Below, in pieces: positions 1-5,960 of a stretch of DNA of 16,086 nt. Position 1 is the first letter of the stretch. Every line of letters begins with the position of its first letter. Under the pieces are notes generated by a model that did no database searches, was not told the origin of the DNA, and saw only the letters and a program-made list of their open reading frames with translations. The DNA lies in contig PEYH01000023.1 in NCBI GenBank assembly GCA_002774465.1, positions 9,542-25,627 on the forward strand, given 5' to 3'. The stretch is from Parcubacteria group bacterium CG08_land_8_20_14_0_20_43_9 (GTDB taxonomy: Bacteria > Patescibacteriota > Minisyncoccia > Minisyncoccales > PEYH01). Both the position numbers and the translations under genes were made by a program.

Positions 1-13
1 CATTTCAAATATT

Positions 14-130
14 ATGAAAGTTCGCGCATCAGTTAAAAAAGTTTGCAACAAGTGTAAATTTGTTCGCAGGAAGGGGCGGATTTATGTTGTTTGTTCAAAC
101 CCAAAGCATAAGCAAAGGCAAGGTAAGTAA
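14..130 (+). CDS. rpmJ: 50S ribosomal protein L36 (bL36)
   Basis: This 38-residue protein is a small zinc-binding component of the large ribosomal subunit. The sequence shows the full L36 pattern: the MKVRASVKK start, then C11-x2-C14, C27 and H32 as the zinc ligands, in a very basic chain ending in KHKQRQGK. The length matches the family (37-38 residues). The gene is short enough to be missed by length-filtered gene calling. The ATG at 14 has no recognisable Shine-Dalgarno sequence in the 13 bases visible upstream. It sits directly before rpsM, the usual infA-rpmJ-rpsM order, so the operon probably begins before the window. The zinc-ligand (C+) form is the common one. Identification is secure. 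Confidence 0.96.
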   Translation: MKVRASVKKVCNKCKFVRRKGRIYVVCSNPKHKQRQGK

Positions 131-240
131 AATGAAAAATGAAAAACGAAAAAATAAAAATGACAGATAAAAATCCAAAAAGTTTCAATTTTTTAATTTT
201 ACATTGTTGTTTTTCATTTTTAGTTTTTAATTTTTAATTT
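131..240. repeat. AT-rich inverted-repeat spacer, copy A
   Basis: This element begins on the first base after the rpmJ stop and runs to within 6 bases of the rpsM start. It is almost pure A on the left and T on the right. A perfect 13-bp inverted repeat lies at 135-147 and 209-221 (AAAAATGAAAAAC and its complement). It matches 637-746 without gaps over 110 bp with 3 mismatches (162, 186, 229). The 19-nt core AAAAATGACAGATAAAAAT at 156-174 recurs exactly at 8455-8473. It has no GC-rich stem and so does not look like an intrinsic terminator. Its function is unknown. Confidence 0.9.
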
Positions 241-246
241 TTTGAG

Positions 247-636
247 ATGGCGAGGATATCGGGGGTAAATTTGCCCCCTAAAAAAAGAATAGAAATTGCC
301 CTAACCTATATATTCGGCATAGGTCGTTCTTCAAGCCAGAAAATCTTGCGGGGGCTTAACCTTGATTTTAACAAGAAGGTGGAAGAATTAAGCAATGACG
401 AGGTGCGCTTTATCCAGGAGGCGATTAATGCCGGGTATAAGGTGGAAGGAGATGTAAGGAAGATTCAAATGCTGGCAGTGAAGCGCCTGAAAGACATTAA
501 TGCCTGGAGAGGGCAGAGGCATAAGAAGAATTTGCCGGTGCGGGGTCAGACCACGAGAGTAAATTCCAGGACAGTAAGGGGCAATGTGCGGAAGACCGTT
601 GGCTCGGGGAGAAAGGCGGCGCCAGCCCCTAAATAA
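247..636 (+). CDS. rpsM: 30S ribosomal protein S13 (uS13)
   Basis: S13 sits in the head of the small subunit, contacts 5S rRNA/L5 through inter-subunit bridges, and reaches the P-site tRNA with its C-terminal tail. The 129-residue product shows the MARISGVNLPPKKR start, the helix-turn-helix core with YIFGIGRSSSQKIL (about 21-34), and the tail signature RGQRHKKNLPVRGQTTR (88-104) followed by a basic end. Length is slightly above the usual 115-125. ATG 247 is preceded only by T-rich DNA with a weak GAG, and no good Shine-Dalgarno sequence. It lies between two nearly identical AT-rich spacers, which is unusual because alpha-operon genes are normally almost contiguous. Confidence 0.97.
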   Translation: MARISGVNLPPKKRIEIALTYIFGIGRSSSQKILRGLNLDFNKKVEELSNDEVRFIQEAINAGYKVEGDVRKIQMLAVKRLKDINAWRGQRHKKNLPVRGQTTRVNSRTVRGNVRKTVGSGRKAAPAPK

Positions 637-746
637 AATGAAAAATGAAAAACGAAAAAATAAAAATAACAGATAAAAATCCAAAAAGTTTTAATTTTTT
701 AATTTTACATTGTTGTTTTTCATTTTTAGTTTTTCATTTTTAATTT
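637..746. repeat. AT-rich inverted-repeat spacer, copy B
   Basis: This is a second copy of the element at 131-240, aligned at a constant offset of 506 bases with 3 mismatches in 110. Like copy A it starts at the first base after a stop codon, here that of rpsM. The perfect 13-bp inverted repeat is kept at 641-653 and 715-727. The near-identity in low-constraint DNA implies recent duplication, gene conversion or selection on the sequence. Confidence 0.9.
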
Positions 747-751
747 GACTA

Positions 752-769
752 AGCCCCGACGAAGTCGAG
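752..769. other. GC-rich mini-hairpin in the rpsK leader
   Basis: The segment CCCCGACGAAGTCGAGGG can fold as CGAC-GAA-GTCG extended by three C-G pairs past one C.A mismatch. It lies just after AT-rich copy B and ends about 12 bases before the rpsK ATG, next to the AAGGA ribosome-binding site. No T-run follows, so it is not a standard terminator. It could be a short dispersed repeat or an RNA element affecting S11 translation; the role is inferred only. Confidence 0.5.
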
Positions 770-780
770 GGCGAAGGAAC

Positions 781-1239
781 ATGGGAAAGAAAAAAATCAT
801 CAAAAAGAGCACGGAAGAGCTGTTTAAGGAAAGAGAAGACATAGAAAGCAAAATGCAGAAGGGAGCCGCGGCAGGAGAGGCGGGCCAGCTTGGCGTACAA
901 AACGGTTTTCTTTACATTTCTTCATCCTACAATAATACCATTTTGACGCTTACCGATGAATTGGGCAATGTCTTGTGCTGGATTAGCGCCGGCAAAATCG
1001 GATTCAAGGGAACGAAAAAAGGAACACCCTATGCCGCTAACAAGGCGGCAGAGTTGATGGCGCAGAATATCCAGAAATTCAGGGTAGATAAGATACACGT
1101 CAAAGTCAAAGGGATAGGGAGCGGCCGCGAGTCAGCGGTCCGCGCTTTGGCTGCCCACGGCGTCAATATCGTTTCCATAGAAGATAGAACGCCGATTCCT
1201 CACAACGGGTGCCGGCCGCCTAAGCCGAGGAGAGTTTAA
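781..1239 (+). CDS. rpsK: 30S ribosomal protein S11 (uS11), N-terminally extended
   Basis: S11 forms part of the platform of the small subunit near the E site and mRNA exit. The core is clear from YISSSYNNTILTLTD (about 45-59), through KGTKKGTPYAA, to the invariant end PIPHNGCRPPKPRRV. With ATG 781 the protein is 152 residues; the conserved NN pair falls at 51-52 against 28-29 in E. coli, so the N-terminus is about 23 residues longer, rich in Lys and Glu (MGKKKIIKKSTEELFKERED). I chose ATG 781 because AAGGA stands just upstream, although its spacing is short. An in-frame TTG at 745 would translate the hairpin repeat and is unlikely. The extended N-terminus appears real rather than a start error. 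Confidence 0.95.
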   Translation: MGKKKIIKKSTEELFKEREDIESKMQKGAAAGEAGQLGVQNGFLYISSSYNNTILTLTDELGNVLCWISAGKIGFKGTKKGTPYAANKAAELMAQNIQKFRVDKIHVKVKGIGSGRESAVRALAAHGVNIVSIEDRTPIPHNGCRPPKPRRV

Positions 1240-1279
1240 TTTAATAATAAACGATAATATCAAGAACAAAGAAAATTTT

Positions 1280-1918
1280 ATGGAAGACGCAAAATGTAAA
1301 ATTTGCCGCAGAGCAGACAGAAAATTATTTCTCAAGGGAGAGAAATGCTTTTCGCCTAAATGCCCGATGATTAAAAAGGCCTATCCTCCCGGGAGCGCCG
1401 GGAAGAAAAGGGGCAGGGCCCTGTCGGAGTACGGGAAAGAGCTGAAAGAAAAACAGAAATTGAAGGAGTGGTATGGCCTTAGGGAAAGGCAGTTCAGCAA
1501 ATATGTCAGAGCAGTATTAGAGAAGGCGCACCGCGCCAAGGAAGCGAAAAATCCGGCAGAACTTTTGGTTAACGAGCTGGAGAGTCGGTTAGACAGCGCT
1601 GTTTTCCGTTTGGGCATAGCTCCAAATCGCGCTCAAGCAAGACAGCTGGTTTCTCATGGCCATTTTTTGGTCAACGGAAAATCGGTTGATATCCCGAGTT
1701 TTTCTTTGAGGCAAGGGGATAAAATCAGCATTCGGCCGCATTCTCTCAAGAAGCCGGGGTTTGGGAGATTATCCGAAAACCTCAAGAAGTATCAAGCGCC
1801 GAGCTGGCTTAAATTGGATAAAGAAAAAATGGAAGGCGAATTTGTCGGCATACCCAATTTGGGAGAAGTTGCTCCGCCGGCGGAAATATCCTCAATATTT
1901 GAATTCTATTCAAGATAA
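1280..1918 (+). CDS. rpsD: 30S ribosomal protein S4 (uS4), zinc-finger form
   Basis: S4 is a primary 16S rRNA-binding protein that nucleates assembly of the small-subunit body; in E. coli it also represses its own operon by binding the leader RNA. The 212-residue product has an N-terminal four-cysteine zinc site, C6-x2-C9-x13-C23-x4-C28, in the motif CKICRRADRKLFLKGEKCFSPKC region, followed by YPPG. The S4 RNA-binding domain spans about 100-152 (LDSAVFRLGIAPNRAQARQL, HFLVNGK, GDKISI). The usual MxRYxGP start is absent and the protein begins close to the first cysteine. No Shine-Dalgarno sequence is seen before ATG 1280, and no in-frame ATG, GTG or TTG lies in the 40-base gap after rpsK. Confidence 0.96.
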   Translation: MEDAKCKICRRADRKLFLKGEKCFSPKCPMIKKAYPPGSAGKKRGRALSEYGKELKEKQKLKEWYGLRERQFSKYVRAVLEKAHRAKEAKNPAELLVNELESRLDSAVFRLGIAPNRAQARQLVSHGHFLVNGKSVDIPSFSLRQGDKISIRPHSLKKPGFGRLSENLKKYQAPSWLKLDKEKMEGEFVGIPNLGEVAPPAEISSIFEFYSR

Positions 1919-1931
1919 TTTATTTTTTCAT

Positions 1932-1992
1932 TTCGCTCAAGCGAACCCCGTCCCCTAAGCGGGTGTAAAATCATCCAGAATAGGGGGCGAGG
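1932..1992 (+). promoter_or_regulatory. Double stem-loop in the rpoA leader
   Basis: Two hairpins follow one another between rpsD and rpoA. The first, 1932-1945, is a perfect 5-bp stem TTCGC/GCGAA with a TCAA loop. The second pairs 1949-1957 with 1981-1989 over nine contiguous pairs (one G-T wobble), and after one mismatch continues with 1946-1947 and 1991-1992; its loop is 23 bases. The second stem ends just before the AAGGCGG-like ribosome-binding site (1998-2004) of rpoA. No T-run follows, so a translational or processing role is more plausible than termination. That role is an inference. Confidence 0.5.
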
Positions 1993-2011
1993 GAGCTGAA
2001 GGCGGATAAAT

Positions 2012-2962
2012 ATGATTTTGTTGCCCAAAGCCCCGATCATTGCCAAAAAAGAGAATAACCGCGCCAAATTTGTCGTTGAAGGGCTATACCCCGGATATGG
2101 CATCACTTTAGGCAATGCTTTGCGCCGGGTTTTATTGTCCTCTTTGGAAGGAGCGGCCGTCGCTCAAGTAAAAATTAAAGGCGCTCAGCACGAATTCGCC
2201 ACTTTGCCGGGAGTATTGGAAGATGTTATCACTATCTGCCTTAATCTAAAAAAACTTCGCTTTAAGCTCTATTCTGACGAATCCCAACAGGCCACTCTGA
2301 AAATACAAGGAGAGAAAGTGGTGCTTGGAAAAGATTTGAAGCTGCCTTCCCAATTGGAATTGGTTAATAAGGATTCGCACATAGCCACTTTAACGGATAA
2401 AAAAGCGGTTTTTGAGATGGAAATTTTGGTTCAGAAAGGGATTGGTTACGAACCGAGGGAGATTCGGGATAAGGAGAAATTGGAGATAGGCCAGATTAGT
2501 TTGGATGCCATTTATACGCCGATCCAGAAAGTAAGTTATAAAGTTGACAATATAAGAGTAGGGGACAGAACTGATTTTGAGCGTTTGAGTTTAGAGATAG
2601 AAACCGACGGCACTATCAGCCCAGAACAAGCCCTGATGGAAGCAACAGAAATCCTGATAAAACATTTTAACCTGATTTTTGAGGAGAAAATTAATTTCAT
2701 AAAAGAAAAAGCCGCGGCCAAGAAAACAGCGGGCAAAAGCAAAGCAGTCAAAGACAGGGAAGGGGATGAGGCCAGGAGCTTTGAGGACTTGAAGCTTTCT
2801 CCCCGCCTCATCAACGCCTTGGCTAACGCGCATATTAAAAGCATTGCCGGGTTGGCCCGCAAGAAAGAGGGAGATATTTTACAAATAGAAGGGCTTGAGC
2901 CAAAGGGCTTGCAAGAAATTAAAAAAGCATTCAGAAAATCAGGCATAGAAATGAAAAAGTAA
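2012..2962 (+). CDS. rpoA: DNA-directed RNA polymerase alpha subunit
   Basis: Alpha dimerises to nucleate RNA polymerase assembly and contacts promoter UP elements and activators. The N-terminal domain (about 1-228) carries the assembly signature TLGNALRRVLLSSLEGAAV (32-50) and the beta-contact region GVLEDVITICLNLK. A charged Lys/Ala/Glu linker follows at about 229-256. The C-terminal domain (257-316) keeps the helix-hairpin-helix DNA-binding residues R265, N268, K298 and E302, here at the same numbers as in E. coli. Total length is 316 against 329 in E. coli, so the protein is complete. ATG 2012 has a partial Shine-Dalgarno sequence (AAGGCGG) and a strong upstream stem-loop. rplQ starts 4 bases after the stop, as expected for co-translation. 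Confidence 0.98.
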   Translation: MILLPKAPIIAKKENNRAKFVVEGLYPGYGITLGNALRRVLLSSLEGAAVAQVKIKGAQHEFATLPGVLEDVITICLNLKKLRFKLYSDESQQATLKIQGEKVVLGKDLKLPSQLELVNKDSHIATLTDKKAVFEMEILVQKGIGYEPREIRDKEKLEIGQISLDAIYTPIQKVSYKVDNIRVGDRTDFERLSLEIETDGTISPEQALMEATEILIKHFNLIFEEKINFIKEKAAAKKTAGKSKAVKDREGDEARSFEDLKLSPRLINALANAHIKSIAGLARKKEGDILQIEGLEPKGLQEIKKAFRKSGIEMKK

Positions 2963-2966
2963 AATT

Positions 2967-3347
2967 ATGCGGAAACGAATTAAGGGCAGAAAATTTCATA
3001 GAAAAACCGGTCCCAGGAAGGCCTTATTAAAGACCCTGGCCTCGTCTTTGATTTTGAAAGAAAAAATTGAGACCACCGAGGCCAAGGCCAAGGAATTATC
3101 CTCTTTTATTGAGAGGGAAATAACTAAAGCTAAAAAAGGCGATTTGCCTGCGAGAAGGGGGATGGCGAAATTGTTTGCTCCTAAGGTGGTGAAAAAGCTG
3201 ATGGATAAAATCGCCCCTCTTTACAAAAAGCGGCAAGGAGGGTATACAAGGATTATTAAAACGGGGTCAAGAGCAAGCGATGGCGCGAAAATGGCGATTA
3301 TAGAACTGTTAGAAACCCAAAATCCAAAATCCAAAACCCAAAAATAA
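2967..3347 (+). CDS. rplQ: 50S ribosomal protein L17 (bL17), with a repeat-derived tail
   Basis: L17 binds near the peptide exit tunnel of the large subunit. The sequence shows the family start (MRKRIKGRKFHRKTGPRKALLKTLASSLI), the ETTEAKAKELSSFIEREI helix, and YTRIIKTGSRASDGAKMAIIELLE (about 93-116). The recognisable domain ends at about residue 116. The last residues, ETQNPKSKTQK, are encoded by a low-complexity run of CCAAAA/CCCAAAA units (about 3315-3344) of the same type as the AT-rich intergenic spacers. The natural stop may therefore have been lost when the repeat arose or expanded. The gene follows rpoA by 4 bases and has no visible Shine-Dalgarno sequence. Confidence 0.96.
   Translation: MRKRIKGRKFHRKTGPRKALLKTLASSLILKEKIETTEAKAKELSSFIEREITKAKKGDLPARRGMAKLFAPKVVKKLMDKIAPLYKKRQGGYTRIIKTGSRASDGAKMAIIELLETQNPKSKTQK
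3315..3344. repeat. CCAAAA-type low-complexity run inside the rplQ 3' end
   Basis: Units of the form AAAATCC and AAAACCC repeat several times here and code for the NPKSKTQK end of L17. The same word is frequent in the spacer at 7242-7320. The overlap of the run with coding sequence suggests the spacer repeats can extend into genes. Confidence 0.7.
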
Positions 3348-3358
3348 TAATAATCAAT

Positions 3359-3371
3359 CCGCCCAAGGCGG
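3359..3371. other. GC-rich mini-hairpin in the rplM leader
   Basis: CCGCC-CAA-GGCGG forms a perfect 5-bp GC stem in otherwise AT-rich DNA between rplQ and rplM, 22 bases before the rplM ATG. No T-run follows, so it is not an intrinsic terminator in the plus direction. It resembles in kind the small hairpins before rpsK and rpoA. Confidence 0.5.
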
Positions 3372-3393
3372 GCAAGTAATTAGTAATTATTCT

Positions 3394-3744
3394 ATGGAGA
3401 GGCAGACCCATACAATTGACGCGTCAGGAAGGCCGTTAGGCAGGGTGGCCGTACAGGCCGTGGCGTTTTTGCGCGGAAAGCATAAAGAGGACTTTGCTCC
3501 CAATAAAGATATCGGCGACTCCGTGGTAATCACCAACTTTGGAAAGATAAAATTCACCGGCAAGAAATTAGAGAAGAAGAACTATTATTGGTACTCCGGA
3601 TATCCCGGAGGGCTGAAAGAAATGCCTTTGTCCAGGGCTTATGAGGAAAATCCGGTTGAGGTTATGAAAAGGGCGGTCTTAGGGATGCTGCCGAAAAACA
3701 AATTAAGAGCCCGGCAGATCAAGCGGTTGAAAGTAGAATTGTAA
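3394..3744 (+). CDS. rplM: 50S ribosomal protein L13 (uL13), short form
   Basis: L13 is an early-assembly 23S rRNA-binding protein. The conserved blocks are present in order: IDASGRPLGRVAVQAVAFLRGKHK (about 8-31), the GDSVVITNFGKIKFTGKK strand region, YYWYSGYPGG (64-73), and VMKRAVLGMLPKNKLRARQIKRLKV (90-114). At 116 residues it lacks about 15 N-terminal and 17 C-terminal residues relative to the 142-residue E. coli protein, yet all core motifs are intact, so this looks like genuine trimming and not a pseudogene. ATG 3394 has no Shine-Dalgarno sequence. The gene is paired with rpsI 16 bases downstream, the nearly universal L13-S9 pair. Confidence 0.96.
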   Translation: MERQTHTIDASGRPLGRVAVQAVAFLRGKHKEDFAPNKDIGDSVVITNFGKIKFTGKKLEKKNYYWYSGYPGGLKEMPLSRAYEENPVEVMKRAVLGMLPKNKLRARQIKRLKVEL

Positions 3745-3760
3745 AGTTAATAGAGGTAAT

Positions 3761-4294
3761 ATGCCCAAAAAAGCAGAGCCAAAAACCAAGAAAAAAGTAA
3801 AAAAAGCGGCTGTTTTAGTTAAGGCGCCGGTTAGGAAAAAAACGCCCCAAAAAGCGGTTAAAGCAGGAGTAGAATCGTTGCCAGAGAAGGTTGTGACAGG
3901 GGAAAAATATGTTGAGGCAGTAGGCCGGCGCAAAACAGCCGTTGCCAGGGTGCGTCTTTTCGTTGCCAAGGACAAGCCGGAATTTTTGGTTAACAATAAG
4001 AACTGCGAGCTATATTTTTCAAGCCCGGGATTGCAAAGGATGATTCTGTCAGCTTTGGAAATGATGAACTTGGTGGATAAGTTCGGGGTCTCTGTCAGGG
4101 TGGCCGGAGGAGGGAAGAATGCGCAGGCAGAAGCAGTCAGGCATGGGATTTCGCGGGCGCTTATAAAATTCAACCCTGATTTCAGGAAGCGGCTTAAAAA
4201 AGCCGGGTTTCTTACCCGCGACCCGAGAATGCGGGAGAGGAAGAAATTTGGATTAAAGAGAGCGAGGCGCGGCCCGCAATGGTCAAAGAGGTAG
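3761..4294 (+). CDS. rpsI: 30S ribosomal protein S9 (uS9) with basic N-terminal extension
   Basis: S9 lies in the small-subunit head and its C-terminal SKR tail touches P-site tRNA. The core starts near residue 50 with YVEAVGRRKTAVARVRLF, continues through VAGGGKNAQAEAVRHGISRAL and GFLTRDPRMRERKKFGLKRARRGPQWSKR, and keeps the conserved terminal SKR. Residues 1-49 are an added Lys/Ala/Pro-rich segment, probably disordered, so the length is 177 against 130 in E. coli. GAGG at 3753-3756, four bases before ATG 3761, supports this start. It is the last gene of the ribosomal operon and uses a TAG stop 21 bases before a strong inverted repeat. Confidence 0.96.
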   Translation: MPKKAEPKTKKKVKKAAVLVKAPVRKKTPQKAVKAGVESLPEKVVTGEKYVEAVGRRKTAVARVRLFVAKDKPEFLVNNKNCELYFSSPGLQRMILSALEMMNLVDKFGVSVRVAGGGKNAQAEAVRHGISRALIKFNPDFRKRLKKAGFLTRDPRMRERKKFGLKRARRGPQWSKR

Positions 4295-4315
4295 GAATAT
4301 ATTAAACAAGACAAA

Positions 4316-4343
4316 CATAAAACCGCCCGAGGGCGGTTTTATG
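4316..4343. terminator. Bidirectional intrinsic terminator between rpsI and the PEGA gene
   Basis: A perfect inverted repeat, 4316-4328 and 4331-4343, has a GC core (CCGCCC/GGGCGG) flanked by A4 on the left and T4 on the right. It therefore gives a GC hairpin followed by U residues when read from either strand. It lies in the 56-base gap between two convergent genes. Its symmetry and place make a shared terminator the simplest reading; the short T-tract makes efficiency uncertain. Confidence 0.85.
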
Positions 4344-4350
4344 CTGACTT

Positions 4351-5844
4351 TTATTTTAAAATATTCTCGCTTGAAAAAAGGTTATTATTGCTTAGTACAA
4401 AAAGCTTGTTAGACAGCCAAAAAATATCAGGGCTGGGAAAGATTGCCAGTTCCGTTAAATTCGGCTTAAAACGGTTATCAATTTCTGTAACTTTGACAGA
4501 TTCGCTGACCCGGAATATCAAATAATAATTGTTTAGCCAATGAAGATTGACAATCTCTTGGGGGGAGCTGTAAATCAATATCTTTTCTCCCTTGGTTTTC
4601 TGGGGCTGTTCTTTTTCTTCTTCAAAATAATAGAGCCAGATTTGGCGGCCGGTATTGACAGCGATTTTTTTCATATCTTTGGCAAACTTGATTTCTTTTG
4701 CAGAGTCAAAGAATTTTTCCAAAATGCGCTCTGCGGGATTGAGGCGGGAGAGCCCTTCGTCTTCTTTGAGGAAAATATTTGACAGATTTTTGGCTATAAT
4801 TTGGTAGTTAGCAGAGGTCTTGATAGCGATAGGCCTGACATTCAATATCTCGACCAGGGATATTTTATCTCCGTTAACGCTTCCTTTATAAATAAAGCCA
4901 GATTCCCCCAGCCAGAGAAGATAATCCTCAACAACCGCATAAGCCAGAACGTTTTGCTCCAGCGAAGCGTCAGAAAAACCGAGGGCAGTTTCTTGGCCGT
5001 TGCCCTTGATGATGAAAATTGCGGATAACAAACCAGAGGGACGAGCTGTCTTTTGCGCCTTTGTTGAGGTGGCCGCAGAGACATAGGAAATAAACAAAAT
5101 CTCTTCGGGGTTGCTCGGATTAAAGCTGATATTTTCGATTTTTTTGTCCCATTCAATGGCCAGAAATTCTTTATTGTTAGAAGGTTCGGTTATCAGATAC
5201 TGTTTGTCGCCTTTTTTATCAAGTTCAACAAGAATTTTTTTTGAATCGCCGGACCAAATAATGTTTGTCGGCTTTGCGCCCGAAATTTTCTCGGCTGACA
5301 CAAGGGATTTATCAGTAGTCAGGATTTGCAAATCGTATTCGCTTAAAATTTCTTCCCGCCTCTGATTTTGGAAATCAAAAGACGAAAAAGACCACCCTTT
5401 ATCAATTAAAGATTCAAGGATGGCTTTTTTCTCATCAGGAGCCGGGAAAAAGGCATTAACATTTTCAAGGGCGAGATTGAAGAGCGGATTTTTCGGAAAA
5501 AGAATAATATTCTTTGCCTCTGTTACCATCTCCTCCTCCACGGGAAGGATTTTTTCCCAAGAGTGATATCCTTCTTTTCGGATTGAGACCCGATAGTTTT
5601 TAGGCAGAAGTCCGCTTATCAGCGCTGTGTCAAAAAGGAAATTTGTTTTTTTATACGGATTGTCGTCAAGGTAGATTGTCGCCCCTGACAGCGAGATTTT
5701 TAAGAAAAGTCCGCCGGTCTGAACCATTCTCATATTTTTAAAATCAAAACGATAGCCTGAAGCATAAAGCACTACAATCGGCGCGACCATGATAAACAGG
5801 GCGCAAATGAGGAGAAACAGATTTTTCTTGAAACGATGAGTCAT
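4351..5844 (-). CDS. Membrane-anchored PEGA-domain protein with probable beta-propeller region
   Basis: The exact function is unknown. The 497-residue product begins with a positively charged MTHRFKKN and one hydrophobic segment (about 9-29), so it is probably anchored with its bulk outside the cytoplasm. Residues about 46-118 match the PEGA domain pattern: LKISLSGATIYLDDNPYKKT, then GLLPKNYRVSIRKEGYHSWEKILPVEEE. The rest (about 130-497) has repeating short blades such as IIWSGDSKKILVEL, ISFNPSNPEEILFIS, IKFAKDMKKIAVN and LHWLNNYYLIFR, suggestive of a WD40/TolB-like propeller. PEGA domains are commonly found in surface proteins and may bind cell-envelope components. It is transcribed convergently to rpsI and divergently from murA. 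The ATG at 5842-5844 has a weak GGGA upstream. I recognise no catalytic motif. Confidence 0.85.
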   Translation of the reverse strand: MTHRFKKNLFLLICALFIMVAPIVVLYASGYRFDFKNMRMVQTGGLFLKISLSGATIYLDDNPYKKTNFLFDTALISGLLPKNYRVSIRKEGYHSWEKILPVEEEMVTEAKNIILFPKNPLFNLALENVNAFFPAPDEKKAILESLIDKGWSFSSFDFQNQRREEILSEYDLQILTTDKSLVSAEKISGAKPTNIIWSGDSKKILVELDKKGDKQYLITEPSNNKEFLAIEWDKKIENISFNPSNPEEILFISYVSAATSTKAQKTARPSGLLSAIFIIKGNGQETALGFSDASLEQNVLAYAVVEDYLLWLGESGFIYKGSVNGDKISLVEILNVRPIAIKTSANYQIIAKNLSNIFLKEDEGLSRLNPAERILEKFFDSAKEIKFAKDMKKIAVNTGRQIWLYYFEEEKEQPQKTKGEKILIYSSPQEIVNLHWLNNYYLIFRVSESVKVTEIDNRFKPNLTELAIFPSPDIFWLSNKLFVLSNNNLFSSENILK

Positions 5845-5852
5845 TTTTCTGT

Positions 5853-5870
5853 CCCGGTTATGGCGCCGGG
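5853..5870 (-). other. Hairpin in the 5' leader of the PEGA gene
   Basis: CCCGG at 5853-5857 pairs with CCGGG at 5866-5870 around an 8-base loop. It lies between the predicted minus-strand promoter and the start codon, ending 8 bases before it. It could influence ribosome access. This is a weak inference. Confidence 0.35.
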
Positions 5871-5884
5871 ATTGGTTAAATTCA

Positions 5885-5914
5885 ATTCTAACACAATCTT
5901 TTCAAACTTGCCAA
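5885..5914 (-). promoter_or_regulatory. Predicted sigma-70-type promoter of the PEGA gene
   Basis: Read on the minus strand, TTGGCA (5909-5914) is followed after 18 bases by TAGAAT (5885-5890), a 5/6 match to TATAAT. A TG one base upstream gives an extended -10 (TGTTAGAAT). The predicted start of transcription is about 30 bases before the ATG. The -35 box overlaps that of the murA promoter. Confidence 0.6.
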
Positions 5915-5936
5915 TTTTTTAATTTCAGGATAGGAT
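5908..5936 (+). promoter_or_regulatory. Predicted sigma-70-type promoter of murA
   Basis: TTGCCA (5908-5913, 5/6 match to TTGACA) is followed after exactly 17 bases by TAGGAT (5931-5936, 4/6 match to TATAAT). Transcription would start near 5943, followed by TAAGGTG (5946-5952), the best Shine-Dalgarno sequence in the window, 8 bases before the murA ATG. This probably drives murA and the following mreB. Confidence 0.6.
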
Positions 5937-5960
5937 AAAAACAGTTAAGGTGTTTTAATT

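Noticed and set aside
131..240. AT-rich palindromes as intrinsic terminators
   Set aside because: There is no GC stem, and they lie within conserved operons (rpmJ-rpsM-rpsK) where termination would cut essential genes.
131..746. CRISPR array or insertion sequence suggested by repeated segments
   Set aside because: Only two close copies flank a gene, with no regular spacers, no transposase and no visible target duplication.
745..780. TTG start giving a 12-residue longer S11
   Set aside because: It would translate the hairpin repeat, and ATG 781 has an AAGGA site and gives a start like that of related S11 proteins.
2536..2946. 136-residue minus-strand open frame opposite rpoA
   Set aside because: Antisense shadow of the alpha C-terminal half, with no family resemblance or start context.
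3703..4314. 203-residue open frame on the minus strand opposite rpsI
   Set aside because: It is fully antisense to a certain ribosomal protein gene and shows no recognisable domain; the frame is a by-product of rpsI codon composition.
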